64,000 bases of DNA, taken from positions 12,368,391-12,432,390 of the forward strand of contig OW285195.1 of assembly GCA_935421135.1 (NCBI GenBank). Direction: 5' to 3'. Position numbers and translations under genes: made by a program. Below are positions 38,237-51,779 of the stretch, piece by piece. Position 1 is the first letter of the stretch. Each line of letters opens with the position of its first letter. Source of the DNA: Bugulina stolonifera. Lineage: Eukaryota > Bryozoa > Gymnolaemata > Cheilostomatida > Bugulidae. Under the pieces are notes generated by a model, which was not told the DNA's origin, searched no databases, and saw nothing but the letters and a program-made list of their open reading frames with translations.

Positions 38237-39310
38237 CCATCCAGTGATACATCGTCAGTGACAAATCACCTGTGTAAACATACACATAGCTTTCAGGAGA
38301 TTTTATAGCTTCACCACAAAATCTCAGAGAATAAATTTAGACATTTTTTGCTTATATTGGGAGATTTTTGTTGAAGAAACAAATCACTCAATCTAAACAT
38401 CCCATCAAAAACATACGCTACAGTAACAAAAATTAAAATAAAAACAACAATAATCTAGCTTCCTTGAACATGAAGCTAAACTAAATATATTCCAAGGCAC
38501 CAGTTTCTCTGAATATTTAATTAACGTCCTTCTACATGTCCAAATGCATGGCTGATATAATTATGTTATTTACATAAACAGCACAGCTTAGGAATGAGTG
38601 TGCTTTGTAATGTATTATTTGATGCTGTAAAACTATAATTAAATATCCATAATAGTATTTTATATTGACAGTAGATCACTTGTATGGATTGGAATTTTTA
38701 CCATTTTTTCGTCAAAATTGTATGCGATTCAATGATATATTATCTTGGCAATATCTCAGAACCTATATATTATTTTAAGAGTAATTCTTATAAAACTATA
38801 ACATCAAGTTTGATTTTACAAAATTAGCTAGAGCGTAGCAAATTGAATAAGATAAAACTTTAGTTAAACTACTTTTGGTTTTACAAAGTTTTGATTTCTG
38901 TGGTTCAACTTATAAAGGGACTGGATGTATGGATCATTTCCAGCTATGGTTTTGTATTAGCACACCTAAATTTTCTGAGAAAATCAATAAAAAAGCACTT
39001 GAATCACTGTAACTAAATACAGTGGCTGCTATCACTCAGAATTTTTAAGTATATCTATTTTATGATCTACTACAACTATGTACTGTATTTACTGTTATGT
39101 GCAATGCGTAAGTGTGTGCTACTACATAAACATTATTTATTTAGTAGACAATTGGATACCATAGTTGTAGCAGTTGTTGTAAAATGATACACATTCGAGG
39201 AGACTGGTAAATTCCTGTATATCTTGATGTCTTTACAGGGTTGAGATGTATAGTGCATCTTCTTCTTCTATCTGTCAAGACACGTTGAAGTCTATTGGAC
39301 AATATTAATC

Positions 39311-42300
39311 ATGAACAACTCAACAGTGGGAGAAGTTCCTGAGGTGCAGAAAATAGAGGGTGAGTTAGTAGCTTATATTTTTCTTGTAGTATTTAAAATT
39401 TGGTAGTCTACATGTACATGTATGTGTCGACATAATAATTTCCCACGTAACAGTACAAGTGATGTACAAATAACATAGCGTAAAGTGAAAGCAACGTAGC
39501 GTACAAGTGATATGATGTACAAGTAATGTAGTGTAGCCTCCAAGTAAGGTGTCAGTGATTAACCTGATAAATCATTGTTCAAATGTCACGGAGTCTATTA
39601 GTCAAGACTCGTTTTAGTGAAGTTGCATTGAATCACGTAGCAACTTACTCAAGTCCTGCCTTACTCAATGATCAGTATTATCCTAATCAAGTTTTAATTG
39701 GTCGTCCAACTGGAACCATGTTCGGTCATGATCATGGTATACTCAATCAAGCCCATTAATACTCAAGTCATACTTGATGACGTTCAAATCAAGTCACTTT
39801 TCTCAAGTCTTGGCTTAAATATATATCTTTCATGGGCTTAGGTCACACCTCCATTTATTATATACGTACATGTACATACATGTATTTAGGAGATCAGTTT
39901 AGTTTCTTCTTGCTTCTAATATTGGTCACATGGGTTCATGCAGCCTGTGCTCTCAGTATAAAATATAGCCTGTACTCCCAGTATAAAATGGATTGTGCTG
40001 TACAGAACCTTCTGTAGATCGGATGTGACATCAAGCATATTCCTTCATTTATGGAAATAAGTGAAGGAACTGATGAGATACTCTAGACTAAAAAATTTGG
40101 TGATTTAAAATTTAAAATTAAATAATTAGCTTTGCTGCAGTCAAGTTTCTGCTTCGAGTATCAAACCATGACCAAAGACACGATGCATGAATACACTGTA
40201 TGCCCTAAAACTACCAGTGTGATTAAGTATAGTACAGTAAATTCTGCGTGACTTGCAATAATGTAAGTGCCTGGACCCTGCAATCAGACTGGAAGTGCTA
40301 TGTCTAGTTGTTAATATACCTTGCAAGTCACTATGTTTGAGTAGTTGCTATGGCCAATTGTTAATGTTAGAGATATGATGATTTAAAGAAAAAACATGTT
40401 CTTTATTTCTTTTTAATCCCACAAGCAATTTTATAAATTTCTATCTAATCAAACTTTCGCTGTATTTACGAGCATTCTTTCTCCTGCACTAGTATTCACG
40501 CACTAGCGTTCATGTACTAGTATATCATACATGTGCAGTCAGGATAATTATAGACAGGAAAATATGGCGATGGAAAATTGATGGTCTGTAATGAGTAAAT
40601 TAGCAGTTCTTCAATCGCACATGTATTTAGTTATTCAATAATTGCTGTATATTCCACATATTTGCTGAAATATAATAACTACAATATGTATCCTACACAC
40701 AATATGTTGTGTGTAGGTATATTTATATATCCCTCGGTTGTGAGATTTTCTTCTGCTGCCTTTAATTACAACTGCGTGTCTATGGAAATATTCTAGGACT
40801 ATAAAGATTAATAATAATTCTAATAAGTATTGTAGACTGTGTCCCTCCCTAGTGACTTGAATTTGATATTTGGCTAAACTGCTATATCGTTGCATTGCAG
40901 TGTATTTGAATAGAAATGTGTGTGGAGGTATATGAAAATACTGATTCCGCGATAAAGCGATTGACAGATGACTAGAATATAAAATTAGCGCTAAAAATTG
41001 ACATTGTATTTGTTTTAGCTTTCAAGCGTTGTAAAAATTCTAACGACAGTTGGACTATGCGCAATACTGTTGGTCCATTTCTCAATTATTTGTTATTTAA
41101 TACAATTATGCTACTTTTAACCATGTTATCCAAGTCATTTAGCAGTAGACCAGAGTTTTTTCATTTGCTTAAACTAATTTCAAAACCTTCAGTGTAGACA
41201 ACATCTACATGCATCTGTGCATTTGTTGGAACTGGAACATGGAATGGGGTTCATCATGCGATGTGCCAACTATTTTATACAAGTTTATAAACTAGATAAA
41301 TCTAGTGATAATATGAGTACGCTTTGCAGTCATTTGTGAGTACATGTTCGAGGGTGTCGAAAATATTAAACTCAAGAGAATCTGAAAAAATCTACAAGAC
41401 GTGATAAGAGATTACACAAGTGCATTTCAATCTTTTAGAGATTGACTAAAATCTCTGATTTCAAAACGATTTGTTAGCAAAGCGATTACAAGATATCAAT
41501 TTAACATAAAAACAGTTGTAGACATCCTGCTATTTGATACATGCAGCTAAAATCAGACAAGAAAAGCAAAAATTCCACAAAGAAAAAGTTTTAACCAATT
41601 ATATGTTGGTATCGAAATTCGAAGATCTGCATGTGAACCTACTTTTTATACCACAGGTTATCACACAGCTTCGTTCTTACATAATTGTTTTTGAGGCACA
41701 AGGATGAAGTTGCATTAAGAAATGAGAAGACAACTTCTCCTGCAAATTTTGAAGCAGAGCTATGCTATGTAACATTGCACCAAGTTCGAGACCTACAGGC
41801 TCTTCGCGATACATTAAATCGTGTTTTCCAAAATAATATCTATAAACAAATGTTATTTTTCTCCCACACATTAATTAGATGATTCAAAATGTCTATCAAA
41901 TTGGCAACAGTTGCAGGGTTTTAATTGGATGTATGAATTATTGTACTAGCTGACACAACTATGGTTATCCGTATGCACTAAGTATGTTCCGTACAAAATA
42001 TTATTTTGCATTCATACATGTACATTGTATGTATTATAATAATATTTATGGTTTATGAATTCTGCTTCATCTGTTACTTTCTTGTGGCGACACTGTATCT
42101 TGCACCAACAAAGTTACAATAACAAACACTGAACACAGCTACATATCGTTTAATCCTGCAGACAGAGTGTACTAAGATATGATGCGCCTTGATTTTACCT
42201 TAATAGCTTCTACAGTGTACTTTATGGTATGCATAGTGCCCTACTACTCTACATTGTCTGTGCAAATTCTCAGTCATTATAATATGCGTAGATGATTGTA

Positions 42301-45300
42301 ATATTGCATTGATCTGCATATAATATCTGGTTCTTCTAAAGCTGTAAAACAGTCGATAGTAATCCTTGTAATTAAATATAATGTGCAATTTGTTTTTAAA
42401 TCAATCTTTTCTCTACGATAAATCTAAGTGCAAGCCTAGTACTAGATGTAACTATGTCTTTTCCTACATATTGTAATGCCGGCTTGCATATACATATATA
42501 TAACCTACATGTACGTGTAGATGAAGATGTACATGTACAGCTACATATACATGTACATCTTACATGTAGATGTACATGTAGATGTACATCTACATGTACA
42601 TCTACATGTAAGATGTACATGTAGATGTACATGTAGATGAAGGTGCTTTGGCACTCAACATTCAAAAGTCAGTAGCGTTACGTTGGTAGTTTCATTGTAT
42701 AACGTTGTGCTACTTTGTATGCTTACAGCTATCGTAGTACCCATAGTTATCGGACTGATAGTTGCACTTGGACTGGTAGGAAATGGATGTATCATTGGTG
42801 CAGTACTTCGCTATAAGGCTATGAGAAGTGCCCCTAATATATTTATAGGTAAGTGTGCATATGTAGATGTAGACGGGCAAAAAGAAGAAAGCTCTACGTG
42901 TGTATAAATACATATTTCTGAGGAATTTAGATGTTTAATATTACATGTATATTGTAGTGTTAATACATGGTACATAGGATAAAGCAGTAGCTGCAGAATC
43001 AGCGGCCCTATAGCCTACCTGTAGCCTAGCCTTATCATGTCGGTTGTGTTTTTCTCTTTTGAGTTTTGAGGCTATTAGAAAATCCGACTATTACTATATT
43101 GTGACTTAATTCGAGCAGCCAAGAATTTTTGTTCCACAGGCATGCTTTTGCTATAACACATTTATTCCAAGTTTCTATTTGCACTCATTGTAAACAACCA
43201 TACAGACGAACTACACACTGTAGGTTGATCTTCTGAATAGGAAGTTGTCCTCTCTCTTTACATGAAGATTAAATAGAGAGAAAAGAGAGGATGACTCCAC
43301 GGTATAACTAGTAGTCATTGAACCTCATGATTGTAAAACACTCTTTGGTCAACCACAAAGAAATTTCTCATTATAGGTCAGCAACTTCAACTTGAGGATT
43401 GCTTTGAACATTTTGGAATTTTGTATGAAGTTATCATTCTCATTCGGAATAATTACTCAATCTTTGTTTTTTTAGTTAATATAGCAGTTGGGGACATAAT
43501 TCTGAATGTGATATCATTTCCGACTGGCGCACTGAATTACAGCCTGGATAGCTATGTGTATGGAGCAGCATTCTGTAAAATAGGCAATTTTCTCGCCACA
43601 CTGACGTTAGGTACGTGCAGCACTACCTTAACTTCTCAGTTTAGTTACAGGTTTTGGTTTTTTTAATTCTATTTTTAACATGGATGGGATCTAACACAAT
43701 TTTTGCATTCTATTATCAATCCTGTGAGAGAAAGACAAGGATATTGTTAAAGTAAAATTTGTGAATGGGCTTCCATCTTGCATTTTTAGCTATTCTTTTT
43801 GTTGGCATATTGTTGTATGCAACTCTACTGCTGATTTTAAAATTGAGAAATTAAAATACGATGAATACAGCGACTGACTCAAATTTCACAAAATTGACTG
43901 TTAGGTTTAAATTACCTACCTTTGTATTAAAATCCATTCTTTGTACAACAAGTGTGAAAGTAAAGTGTAAATAAACTGCTTGTTATAGATGGATGTATAT
44001 GTGCAATGATATTCATCACAGTACAACAATGCATAACCCTGGATCAAAGCCATTGTTTAAAATTTTTATAATTCCAATTACAATTTCCATTGTTGGAAAC
44101 TATTTTAGTTAGCTTTTTCATGGCTAGAATTGGGGTTTTGTTTATTTACCCGAATATTGCATATTTTTATTAAATATTGTAGATGCAGTATCCAAGTAAA
44201 ATAATATAAGATTATTCATTTATTTTATAGATATAATAATCTTTCATACATGTAGATGTCACCATGTCTATGGAAAATGTATCAAAGTTACTGTGTGCTA
44301 AGTTTAAATTTCCTTTTAATAAATTGCTGTACTTACTAAATTGATTTTGCTCTAGATTGTTATATTTTAGGTTTGAGTATATTCACTCTCACTGCTCTAA
44401 GCATAGACCGAGTCCTAGTTATATCTCAGTCACTTAAACTCTGGCAAAAAGCCACCACCCGCATTATAACAATGGTGGTAGCAGTTTGGATCCTGGCTAT
44501 ATTAGCAGCTATTCCAGATGCAGTCAGTTACTATCTGGCTTCACATGTAAGTAAAACAGGTCTGTTTTTAGGTGTAAACACAACGGCTGATTCCAAAAAT
44601 ACAGGGGATGAGCCTTTTAGAAATTTCAATTAGACTCGTGTATGAAGTCATCTTGCAGAATTGAAAAAATAAGTATTAGTATTTTTTATAAAACCTGTTA
44701 CTAGTGCTTGACTGTCAAAGTGAACTCAACATATACAAAAGAGCCCTACACTAGAATACTCAGTAAAGATTCTAAGTGTTCTCTCATTTTTAACAGGCCT
44801 TAGCACAAATGCTACTACCCCAGCCAGGAATCGCAGTAAGGGTTCTGATTACATGTATTGAAATATCAAATATTAAAATATCTTGCTTGAAATTTCTAGG
44901 AATATGATGGTGTTGTAACTCTAGCATGTCGGCCAGCTCCACCAGAGTGGCAGAATGAAATGAACTACATGGATGTGTATTCAGTGGTGTATATTATCCT
45001 CTTCTTCTGTATCCCGTTTGTTATAATAGCCATATGCTATGGAGTTATGGCATACGTTATGGTAAGTCTGTTCAATTCTCAATTCTTAGTACACACTAAA
45101 TGACTTTAATGTGAAGTTGTTTCCTCGTCTATATTTTGAAGAAAAGAGAGGACAACCTTGCGTTGTAATCAACAATATAATGTAGTTCTAAGCTTCTATG
45201 GCGTACATGTTGAACCTTATTGCTCACAGAACTGTACTACTCTATCTATTTATTGTGGTTAGCTTGCAGCTTCACTGTTGTAATAGCAATGTTATGCAAT

Positions 45301-46564
45301 ATGATGTACAAATTGGTGCAATTTTGAGTAAAATAATAATAAGCAAAGTCAGAAGCCTGATGAAAACCATGAGTAACCCAATTGTTACAAAGGAGATAGT
45401 GCGTAATTAAAATCTCCATCCTATAAGAAACATGTGACAGAGTATTGGGTATTTTTTGTGATGTTAGGCAAATGTTACATAATATTATTACGCATTGTTT
45501 CATAGGTCAAAAGTTCACACAATCTACCAGGAGAGGGAAGTGAGAACTGCACATGGAGACTCAAACAAATTAGAATGAGAAAGAAAGTTGCCAAAATAAT
45601 GGTGGTTTTAATTGTTCTTTTCTTCATATGCTGGTTGCCTCGCAGCGTGTTAATCATATATAAATTTCATCATCCTAATTTCATCTGGACCTTGAAATAT
45701 ATGCACGCTCAGATATGTAAGTACCACATCTATATGTATACAGCATAATGTAGATTATTTTGTTTCAATGTTAGTCAAAAACATTCGATTCCCTTTTTAT
45801 ATTGAACAGAGAGTCTTTTTAAACAATTATTCGAACATGTCAAATAAATTGTTAGGAGATTTTTTGATGGTAAAAAATGCAATATAGTAGGTGTCCTTGT
45901 GACCTTAGTTTCACACAGAGTTGACTCTTGCTAAGAAATTTATGATTGTCTCCTGGCGTATTGTACCGAAACAACAAGCCTTGAGCCTATGTCAATGAAT
46001 CTGTATCAGCCAATCGAAAATGAAAACCTCAACTTTCATACTCAGCCTAGGCCACTTGAAGAGGGTGGCAAAAACACAATTCCTATATCCAGCCTGCGTC
46101 ATTCAGTTACAATGTTAGCAGTCAAACTAGTATGGTACAGCATATGCTCATGGTTTGCCTACTGCACTTATTGAAATATAAATTTGCTTGTAGCCATGCG
46201 GGCACTACACAACTCCCTCCAAGCCAAGTAGTTGGTGATTATTGCGCGATTGGTTGCTACTATAACTATTTCAAATGTTGTATGTGTCATGTGTGTATAC
46301 CATAAATGTTTCATTGTAATTTTAGTTGCGTTGGTTCTGGCGGCTGCTAACGGCTGTGTAAACCCCATAGCTCTATTCTTTCTAAGCAAATCATTCAAGA
46401 CTCACTTTAAGAAACAATTATGCTGCGGGAGAAAAACTCTACCGTCCACTGAGTCTGATCTAGGTACAGCCCCTGATGACCATCCAATGTCAAAGTTACT
46501 CAAGTCTCGGCATCGTGGAGATCAAGCAGAAGAAACAGATGTTACCGCTCTCGATCAAGCATGA
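39311..46564 (+). CDS. rhodopsin-class GPCR, bombesin/endothelin receptor-like, paralogue 2 (363 aa)
   Basis: Seven exons: 39311-39359, 42729-42848, 43476-43610, 44371-44546, 44900-45061, 45506-45716 and 46326-46564, giving 364 codons including TGA. The first exon MNNSTVGEVPEVQKIE has overlapping N-glycosylation sequons and ends in phase 1. Key motifs: GNG in TM1, NIAVGD in TM2, Cys in YGAAFCKIG (TM3), SIDRV replacing DRY, loop-2 Cys in LACRPAPPEW, FFICWLP in TM6, CVNPIALFFLSKSFK in TM7, then KKQLCC. Exons 2, 3 and 5 are exactly the same length as in paralogue 1 (120, 135, 162), and all phases match, so they arose by gene duplication. The extracellular parts and C-tail (ending ETDVTALDQA) have diverged most, suggesting different ligands or regulation. 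Intron 1 is 3.4 kb. The ligand is unknown. Confidence 0.9.
42511..42640. repeat. ACATGTAGATGT palindromic array
   Basis: About 130 bases made almost only of ACATGTAC, ACATGTAG and their complements, arranged as one large palindrome centred near 42590. It lies in intron 1 of GPCR 2, ending about 90 bases before the exon 2 acceptor, so its transcript would form a long hairpin near a splice site. Confidence 0.85.
43240..43298. repeat. short dispersed hairpin, copy 4
   Basis: GGAAGTTGTCCTCTCTCTTT pairs with AAAAGAGAGGATGACTCC across a loop of about 20 bases. It lies in an intron of GPCR 2, upstream of exon 3. Confidence 0.65.
45113..45159. repeat. short dispersed hairpin, copy 5
   Basis: GAAGTTGTTTCCTCGTCT pairs imperfectly with AAAGAGAGGACAACCTT. 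It lies in the GPCR 2 intron after exon 5, within 60 bases of the donor. Confidence 0.6.
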
Positions 46565-48985
46565 AATGCTACAAGAACACTAGCTCTAAAGACTTCTCCA
46601 ATTCCACCATGGTTATATGAGAAGTCCCTTATGTGCAAGCAATATACTTTAAGACTATTTAATATGATTTCTGTGACCACCCATCATTGTAGATTGTAAT
46701 AGCAACATTTTTTACACTAACTTCAGAGCTCTCAGCCAGTGTATGACTTGATTCCAAATGATATTACACACATCACACTTTTGCTATCTCTATTCACTAA
46801 GTATATGTATATGTAGGAGTATGTTTTCTAGCATTCATATGCAATGGAACCACCCCTAATTGGTGTAACAACCTTATTTAATACACATGATGTTTGTTTG
46901 AGTATGTTCTGCCTTAGCATTAGTGTAGGCCTATGCATGTATTATGATATGATGATATACATGTGCATGATATTTATAATCTGTAAGCTATAGTGTAGTA
47001 ACTTCATGAATTGTTGACAATCAGCTATTTCGTTATTAGTCAACTGGCTCCAGCTGAAACCCTTCTTGTGTTGAACTAAATATACTTTATACTATAAGCC
47101 TGCAAATATTTTTTTTGAAAAGTCACAAAGCTGAGCAGCTATTACATATGCACACGAGTACATGTATGTGTAACACAACTACTACTACTACTACACCTTC
47201 TGCTTTTACAACTAATACATTAGTGGCTACCCAAATTACTGTAGCTCTATTGGCCTGTTTTCCTAGAGGCTTCTAGACTGTGTATGTGCAGGTTGTTGTA
47301 TCTGTATCTGTACTGAAGGCTAAAGCTACTTTGAGATGCCACTCATGTTACAGAGGTTAGTAAGAACACTACACCTAGTAAGTTGATGCTATATAGTAGA
47401 TAGGCCTAGCTGCTTTATTATTTAGTATTATAGGAGTTATTCTCTCTTACACCCACTTTTTAGATTACAGCCATATGAAGCTTTTAGGGGATAATTATGT
47501 ATAGCTAGCTACAATAATTCATGTATTTTATACACATTATTGCACCATAGCTTATTCACAGGCTGCTATGTTTACTAACATACTTATAAACTTTTTGATT
47601 TCTATATTCAGGGGATTGACAAACAAAAAGAGGATTCCCAGTTTGGTGACCTTATAGCCCAATATTTGTAAGTCTCTTTATATATTTAATATATCAACTT
47701 GAATCTCATGGTAGTGTTAGACCGAGAGTGTAGGTAAACAGCTATCTAACTTGAAAAAGAACATCATCGACATGTACTCTTCTTTCAAAGCTATAATCTA
47801 TAAGTCACAAGAGCATTCATTGGTTAACTCTACTGTTATGAAGCAATTAATTGGCTGACCACTCCATTCACAAGCATCATCTTCTGCAGTAATGCCAGAA
47901 AATCTTTACCCTTGCATGTCACTCCAGCCTCCTCAACAGCCTCTCTGAATTTAGCATGGAAGCAACTCCATATACGACTAGGTTGCATTTGTTTTCATTT
48001 CATAACTACATACAATAGAGATATACACGTATTATCTGTAAATCAAAGTAATGGTGCAGTTCTATCAATAATGCTAATCATCTATAACAAACAACATTAT
48101 ATTTTCCTTTATATACAAGTGCATTGTAGATTAGAACAAAATATTGAAATACATGTAGAAAGCAGTTGATGTAGAATTATGAGCGAAGGGAGGGGTGTTT
48201 TCTCTGGAAACATCATAGATAGGTTATTAGGTAAGATGAATTCAAATACTACATGTACAAGTACTGTTGATACAACTATCATGTGCATTGCAGTATTATG
48301 CGTGCATTTTCATTCCTGTTTGCTTGTCTGCTCAGGAGTCCACAAACTGTATGTTGGAGATCAGTTACTGATGATCTATGCACTCATTAGATCAGAATAA
48401 TTATACACTTCTATAGGAGATTGTTATAGCCTAAAGTTGTCTTATCTTTGAATGATGGAGAAGACGATTCCTTTACTCTTGCTAATATTAATTATTCCTA
48501 TAAAATGATTATTATTCAGAGCTTCCAGAGACAGATGATACTCGACTCGGTTGGTGATTGAATCTATTTATATAGCCTCAGAGACTTGACCAGCTTCAGA
48601 AACAGGTAATGGTGCATCTAGTTTTCACTGTTACTCCATGACTTACAAATAAGCATGGAATCTTGACTCATTAGTTTTCTTCATAAGTGTACAACTGTAG
48701 AGAATACTGCAAGATTTGAGTTTGGTTACAAGTAAACATAGTTTTCCTACCTTGACCAATAGTTTCCATAGAAACCAGTAAGTTCATGAGAGAGGAACAT
48801 TCTAACTCTGTACAGTAGGTGGTGCACAGAAACCTACTCTAATCCTTTCCGGCCTTGATTAAAATTGGAAATTATCACATTTGTGTAGTTTATTACTTGA
48901 GTACATGTATAAATACTATTTACACTGTTAATGAACCACCATATATTTTGATGCTGAAGTTGTTCCTCACTTACCGACAGGTCTG
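46565..48985. other. intergenic sequence after GPCR 2
   Basis: AT-rich sequence without a recognisable gene. No AATAAA was seen close after the GPCR 2 stop, so its poly(A) site is unplaced. A short open stretch between a possible acceptor and donor at 47612-47669 is discussed under rejected items. Confidence 0.4.
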
Positions 48986-48989
48986 CAAA

Positions 48990-49667
48990 GCTCAAAGAGA
49001 AGTTCAACACATAGTGGGATTAGTACAGCAGCACCACATAGCAGGACTAGTAGAGCAACACCATATAGCGGGACTAGTACAGCAGCATTACATAGTAGGA
49101 CCAGTACAGCAGCACCATATAGCAGGACCAGTACAGTAGCACCATATAGCAGGACCAGTACAGTAGCACCATATAGCAGGACCAGTAAAGTAGCACTGCA
49201 TAGTAGGACCAGTAGAGCAGCACTACATAGTAGGACCAGTACAGTAGCACTACATAGTAGGACCAGTACAGTAGCACCATATAGCAGGACCAGTAAAGTA
49301 GCACTGCATAGTAGGACCAGTAGAGCAGCACCACATAGCAGGACTAGTAGAGCAACACCATATAGCGGGACTAGTACAGCAGCATTACATAGTAGGACCA
49401 GTACAGCAGCACCATATAGCAGGACCAGTAAAGTAGCACTGCATAGTAGGACCAGTAGAGCAGCACTACATAGTAGGACCAGTACAGTAGCACTACATAG
49501 TAGGACCAGTACAGTAGCACCATATAGCAGGACCAGTACAGTAGCACCATATAGCGGTACTAGTACAGCAGCACCACATAGCAGGACCAGTAAAGTAGCA
49601 CTGCATAGTAGGACCAGTACAGCAGCACTACATAGTAGGACCAGTACAGCAACACCATAGAGCGGGA
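48990..49667. repeat. 27-bp minisatellite with 297-bp higher-order units
   Basis: About 25 units of 27 bases built on AGCACCATATAGCAGGACCA with GTACAGT. Unit variants recur in fixed order: the variant series starting CACCACATAGCAGG at 49032 appears again at 49329, exactly 297 bases (11 units) later. This is higher-order structure, made by duplication of a multi-unit block. Because 27 is a multiple of three, a 239-codon frame stays open on the minus strand. Confidence 0.95.
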
Positions 49668-49969
49668 CCAAAGAAGCAATGGTCAAGTTGAGAAAGATAT
49701 CGATACATGTACAAGAGACAAACCGCTAGTTTTATTGTAGCAGACTAGCTGCTCACCCAACATCAGCTATCTTTTCACGAGATGGTCTTTTTACTGCAAA
49801 AGGCTGAATAAACAAGGATGAGCAATGAAATTTTCAATTTGACCTTTATAACAATATAATGTGCTATAATATGGCTTGAATAATATACTAACTTCTAAAA
49901 TATGAATGATAATTATTACTTTATATCGAGACCTGCTGGATAATATGACAACCCCAAATAAATCTAGAA

Positions 49970-50310
49970 AGGATTGAGAAGCACAAGTACAGCAAGCAGT
50001 AGTACTGTGTGTGGTACTTCATGCGCATTGCTGGTTGCACACATGCACATGACCAGGTTTGACACAGTTTGACAGAGTGTCAAGATTTATTTGAATTAAA
50101 AAAGAACCTCTGGCATAGCTGGGAATTGAGTGTTCCGTCAATTGTGCCACTCTGACACCCTTAAAAATGCAATGTGCTATTTGTTAGCTCATCAATAAAA
50201 ATATAAAAATAGGGTTTAGACTTACATGTACATGTAACAATGCAGTAAGCTTGCTGATGCCCTTTTGTCAGCACTGACACAGTTGGGAGTTGAAACCACA
50301 GACTCGAGAT
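49970..50310 (-). mobile_element. SINE-like dispersed repeat, copy 1
   Basis: The block starting GAGAAGCACAAGTACAGCAA is homologous to 51780-52260. On the minus strand it contains a degenerate tRNA-like head (GGGTGTCAGAGTGGCACAAT, near 50143-50162) and a B-box-like GGTTTCAACTCCC near 50286-50298, with an A-rich segment ATCAATAAAAATATAAAAAT shared between copies. Both boxes are decayed. Confidence 0.6.
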
Positions 50311-50616
50311 TATTTATGGTATTGCACTTACATGACTGTAGCAAACTATCTTTATGTAATATACATGTACTGTGTATGGATCATTCCCAATAGTTACTTC
50401 CTGTGATATAGTTATGTAAAAAATTCATAAATAGAAACAGAAACAAGAAACATTGTTGGTATTTCGTGTCACATTTACATTTATTATAATAACACAATAA
50501 AACCGTTGATTGCACAAAAATATATAGCCAGGTTATTTAACTTTATAATGGTGATAGGGTATCCATGGGAACCATTGTGTTAAATCTGGGGAACTCCGGC
50601 TTGGGTGCAATTAAAG

Positions 50617-50765
50617 TACATACAATACAATACAATACAATACAATACAATACAATACAATACAATACAATACAATACAATACAATACAATACAATACAA
50701 TACAATACAATACAATACAATACAATACAATACAATACATACAATACAATACATACATACATACA
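50617..50765. repeat. (ATACA)n microsatellite
   Basis: About 24 to 26 uninterrupted pentamers of ATACA are followed by mixed CATA/ATACA units. A pentamer keeps all frames open on both strands, so the open frames here are artefacts. Confidence 0.97.
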
Positions 50766-50768
50766 TAT

Positions 50769-51570
50769 AATATATACTGAGGTCTCTGGAATAGAAATTA
50801 ATAGTTGAATGGGTGCTGTAAGCTTGAAACACATTCTAGGGGACTCTAGGCTTTATTTATAAAAGCCTCAACAAATTTTCAAGGAGGCTATGATTTCAAA
50901 ATATTTGGTTGGATGGGGGTGTCCAAGGGGTGCCCAATGAGCATTTGGATCACAGCCTACAGTTGCCCCCAGAAAACATGAATTTTGACAATAAAAATAC
51001 ATAACTATGAGAAAATAGTGAAATAAAGCTGTAGACTAAGTTCTTAATGGAAAAATTAACATTTACTTTTGAAAGCCCCTATAGGGACACAGCAATACAA
51101 TTTGAAAAGGTTTAAAACACACTCTAAGCTACACTTAGAAGTTTTCAATAAAGCCTACAATATTTATACTAAGGTCCACAAAATAGAAATTATTTGTTGT
51201 AAATGGGTGCTGTAAGCTTGAAACACAGTCTAAGGCACTCTGGGCTTTATTTAGAAAAGCCTCAACAAATTTTCAAGGAGGCTATGATTTCAAAATATTT
51301 GTTGGAAAGGGGCGTTGCTCAGTGATGGTGTAGGCTGACATTTGGATCACAGTCTACAACTGCCCCAGAAGCACAATTTTGGCAATAAAAAAATAATGAA
51401 ATGAAGCTGTAGACTCAAATCAAAGTTTAGCTTTAGAGTCCTCTATTATAGGGACGCAGCAATAAAGTCTGAAACTGTCTGAAACACACTCTAAGCTTTA
51501 TCTATAAATTTTCAAGGAGGCTATGATATCAAAATATTGGTTGGAAGGGGAAGGGGTGGGGTGACCAGTG
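50769..51570. repeat. tandem repeat of roughly 0.36-0.39 kb, about 2.3 diverged units
   Basis: Shared landmarks recur in order: GGGTGCTGTAAGCTTGAAAC at 50809 and again near 51206; TTTTCAAGGAGGCTATGATT at about 50875, 51272 and 51507; TTTGGATCACAG at about 50944 and 51341; AAGCTGTAGACT at about 51027 and 51403. The last unit is partial. Units differ by many substitutions, so the duplication is old. I recognise no family. Confidence 0.8.
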
Positions 51571-51779
51571 AGCCTGAGTTCTAGTCTGATCCAAGATGTT
51601 AGAAAGTAAAGTTCATATATCTTTAGCATGAGGCAGCTGCCCAATCTACTGAAACAGCAACTAAATTATAATTCCATTCTATTATAATGTTTCTAACATG
51701 TATTTGTTCAGTCTTTATTTACCCTGATGTTATATGCTAATCCTGCATGGATATAATTTCAAGTAGGCCTATAATATGA

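Larger units (their letters stand above)
30113..39310. other. 9.2-kb intergenic region between the divergent GPCR paralogues
   Basis: I find no convincing coding exon here. It holds a run of 17 C (31093-31109), an ACACGTAC-rich tandem array (34744-34975) and a 99-bp MITE-like element (38138-38236). Since both receptor genes start at its edges, their promoters must lie within it, but untranslated first exons could sit anywhere and I cannot place them. Scattered short open frames show no family resemblance and no splice support. Confidence 0.5.

Noticed and set aside
39590..39815. A decayed relative of the AAGTC-rich hAT element
   Set aside because: Several CAAGTC and CTCAAGT words occur, but no terminal repeats or target-site duplication could be found.
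47612..47669. Possible small exon GIDKQKEDSQFGDLIAQYL between acceptor- and donor-like sites
   Set aside because: No neighbouring exons in phase were found and the peptide is not recognisable.
48967..49686. 239-codon minus-strand frame with repeated LVLLYGATV-like nonads
   Set aside because: It lies over the 27-bp minisatellite; the period is a multiple of three, which keeps frames open by chance. No non-repeat coding sequence surrounds it.
50543..50834. Several open frames on both strands
   Set aside because: They are translations of the (ATACA)n microsatellite.
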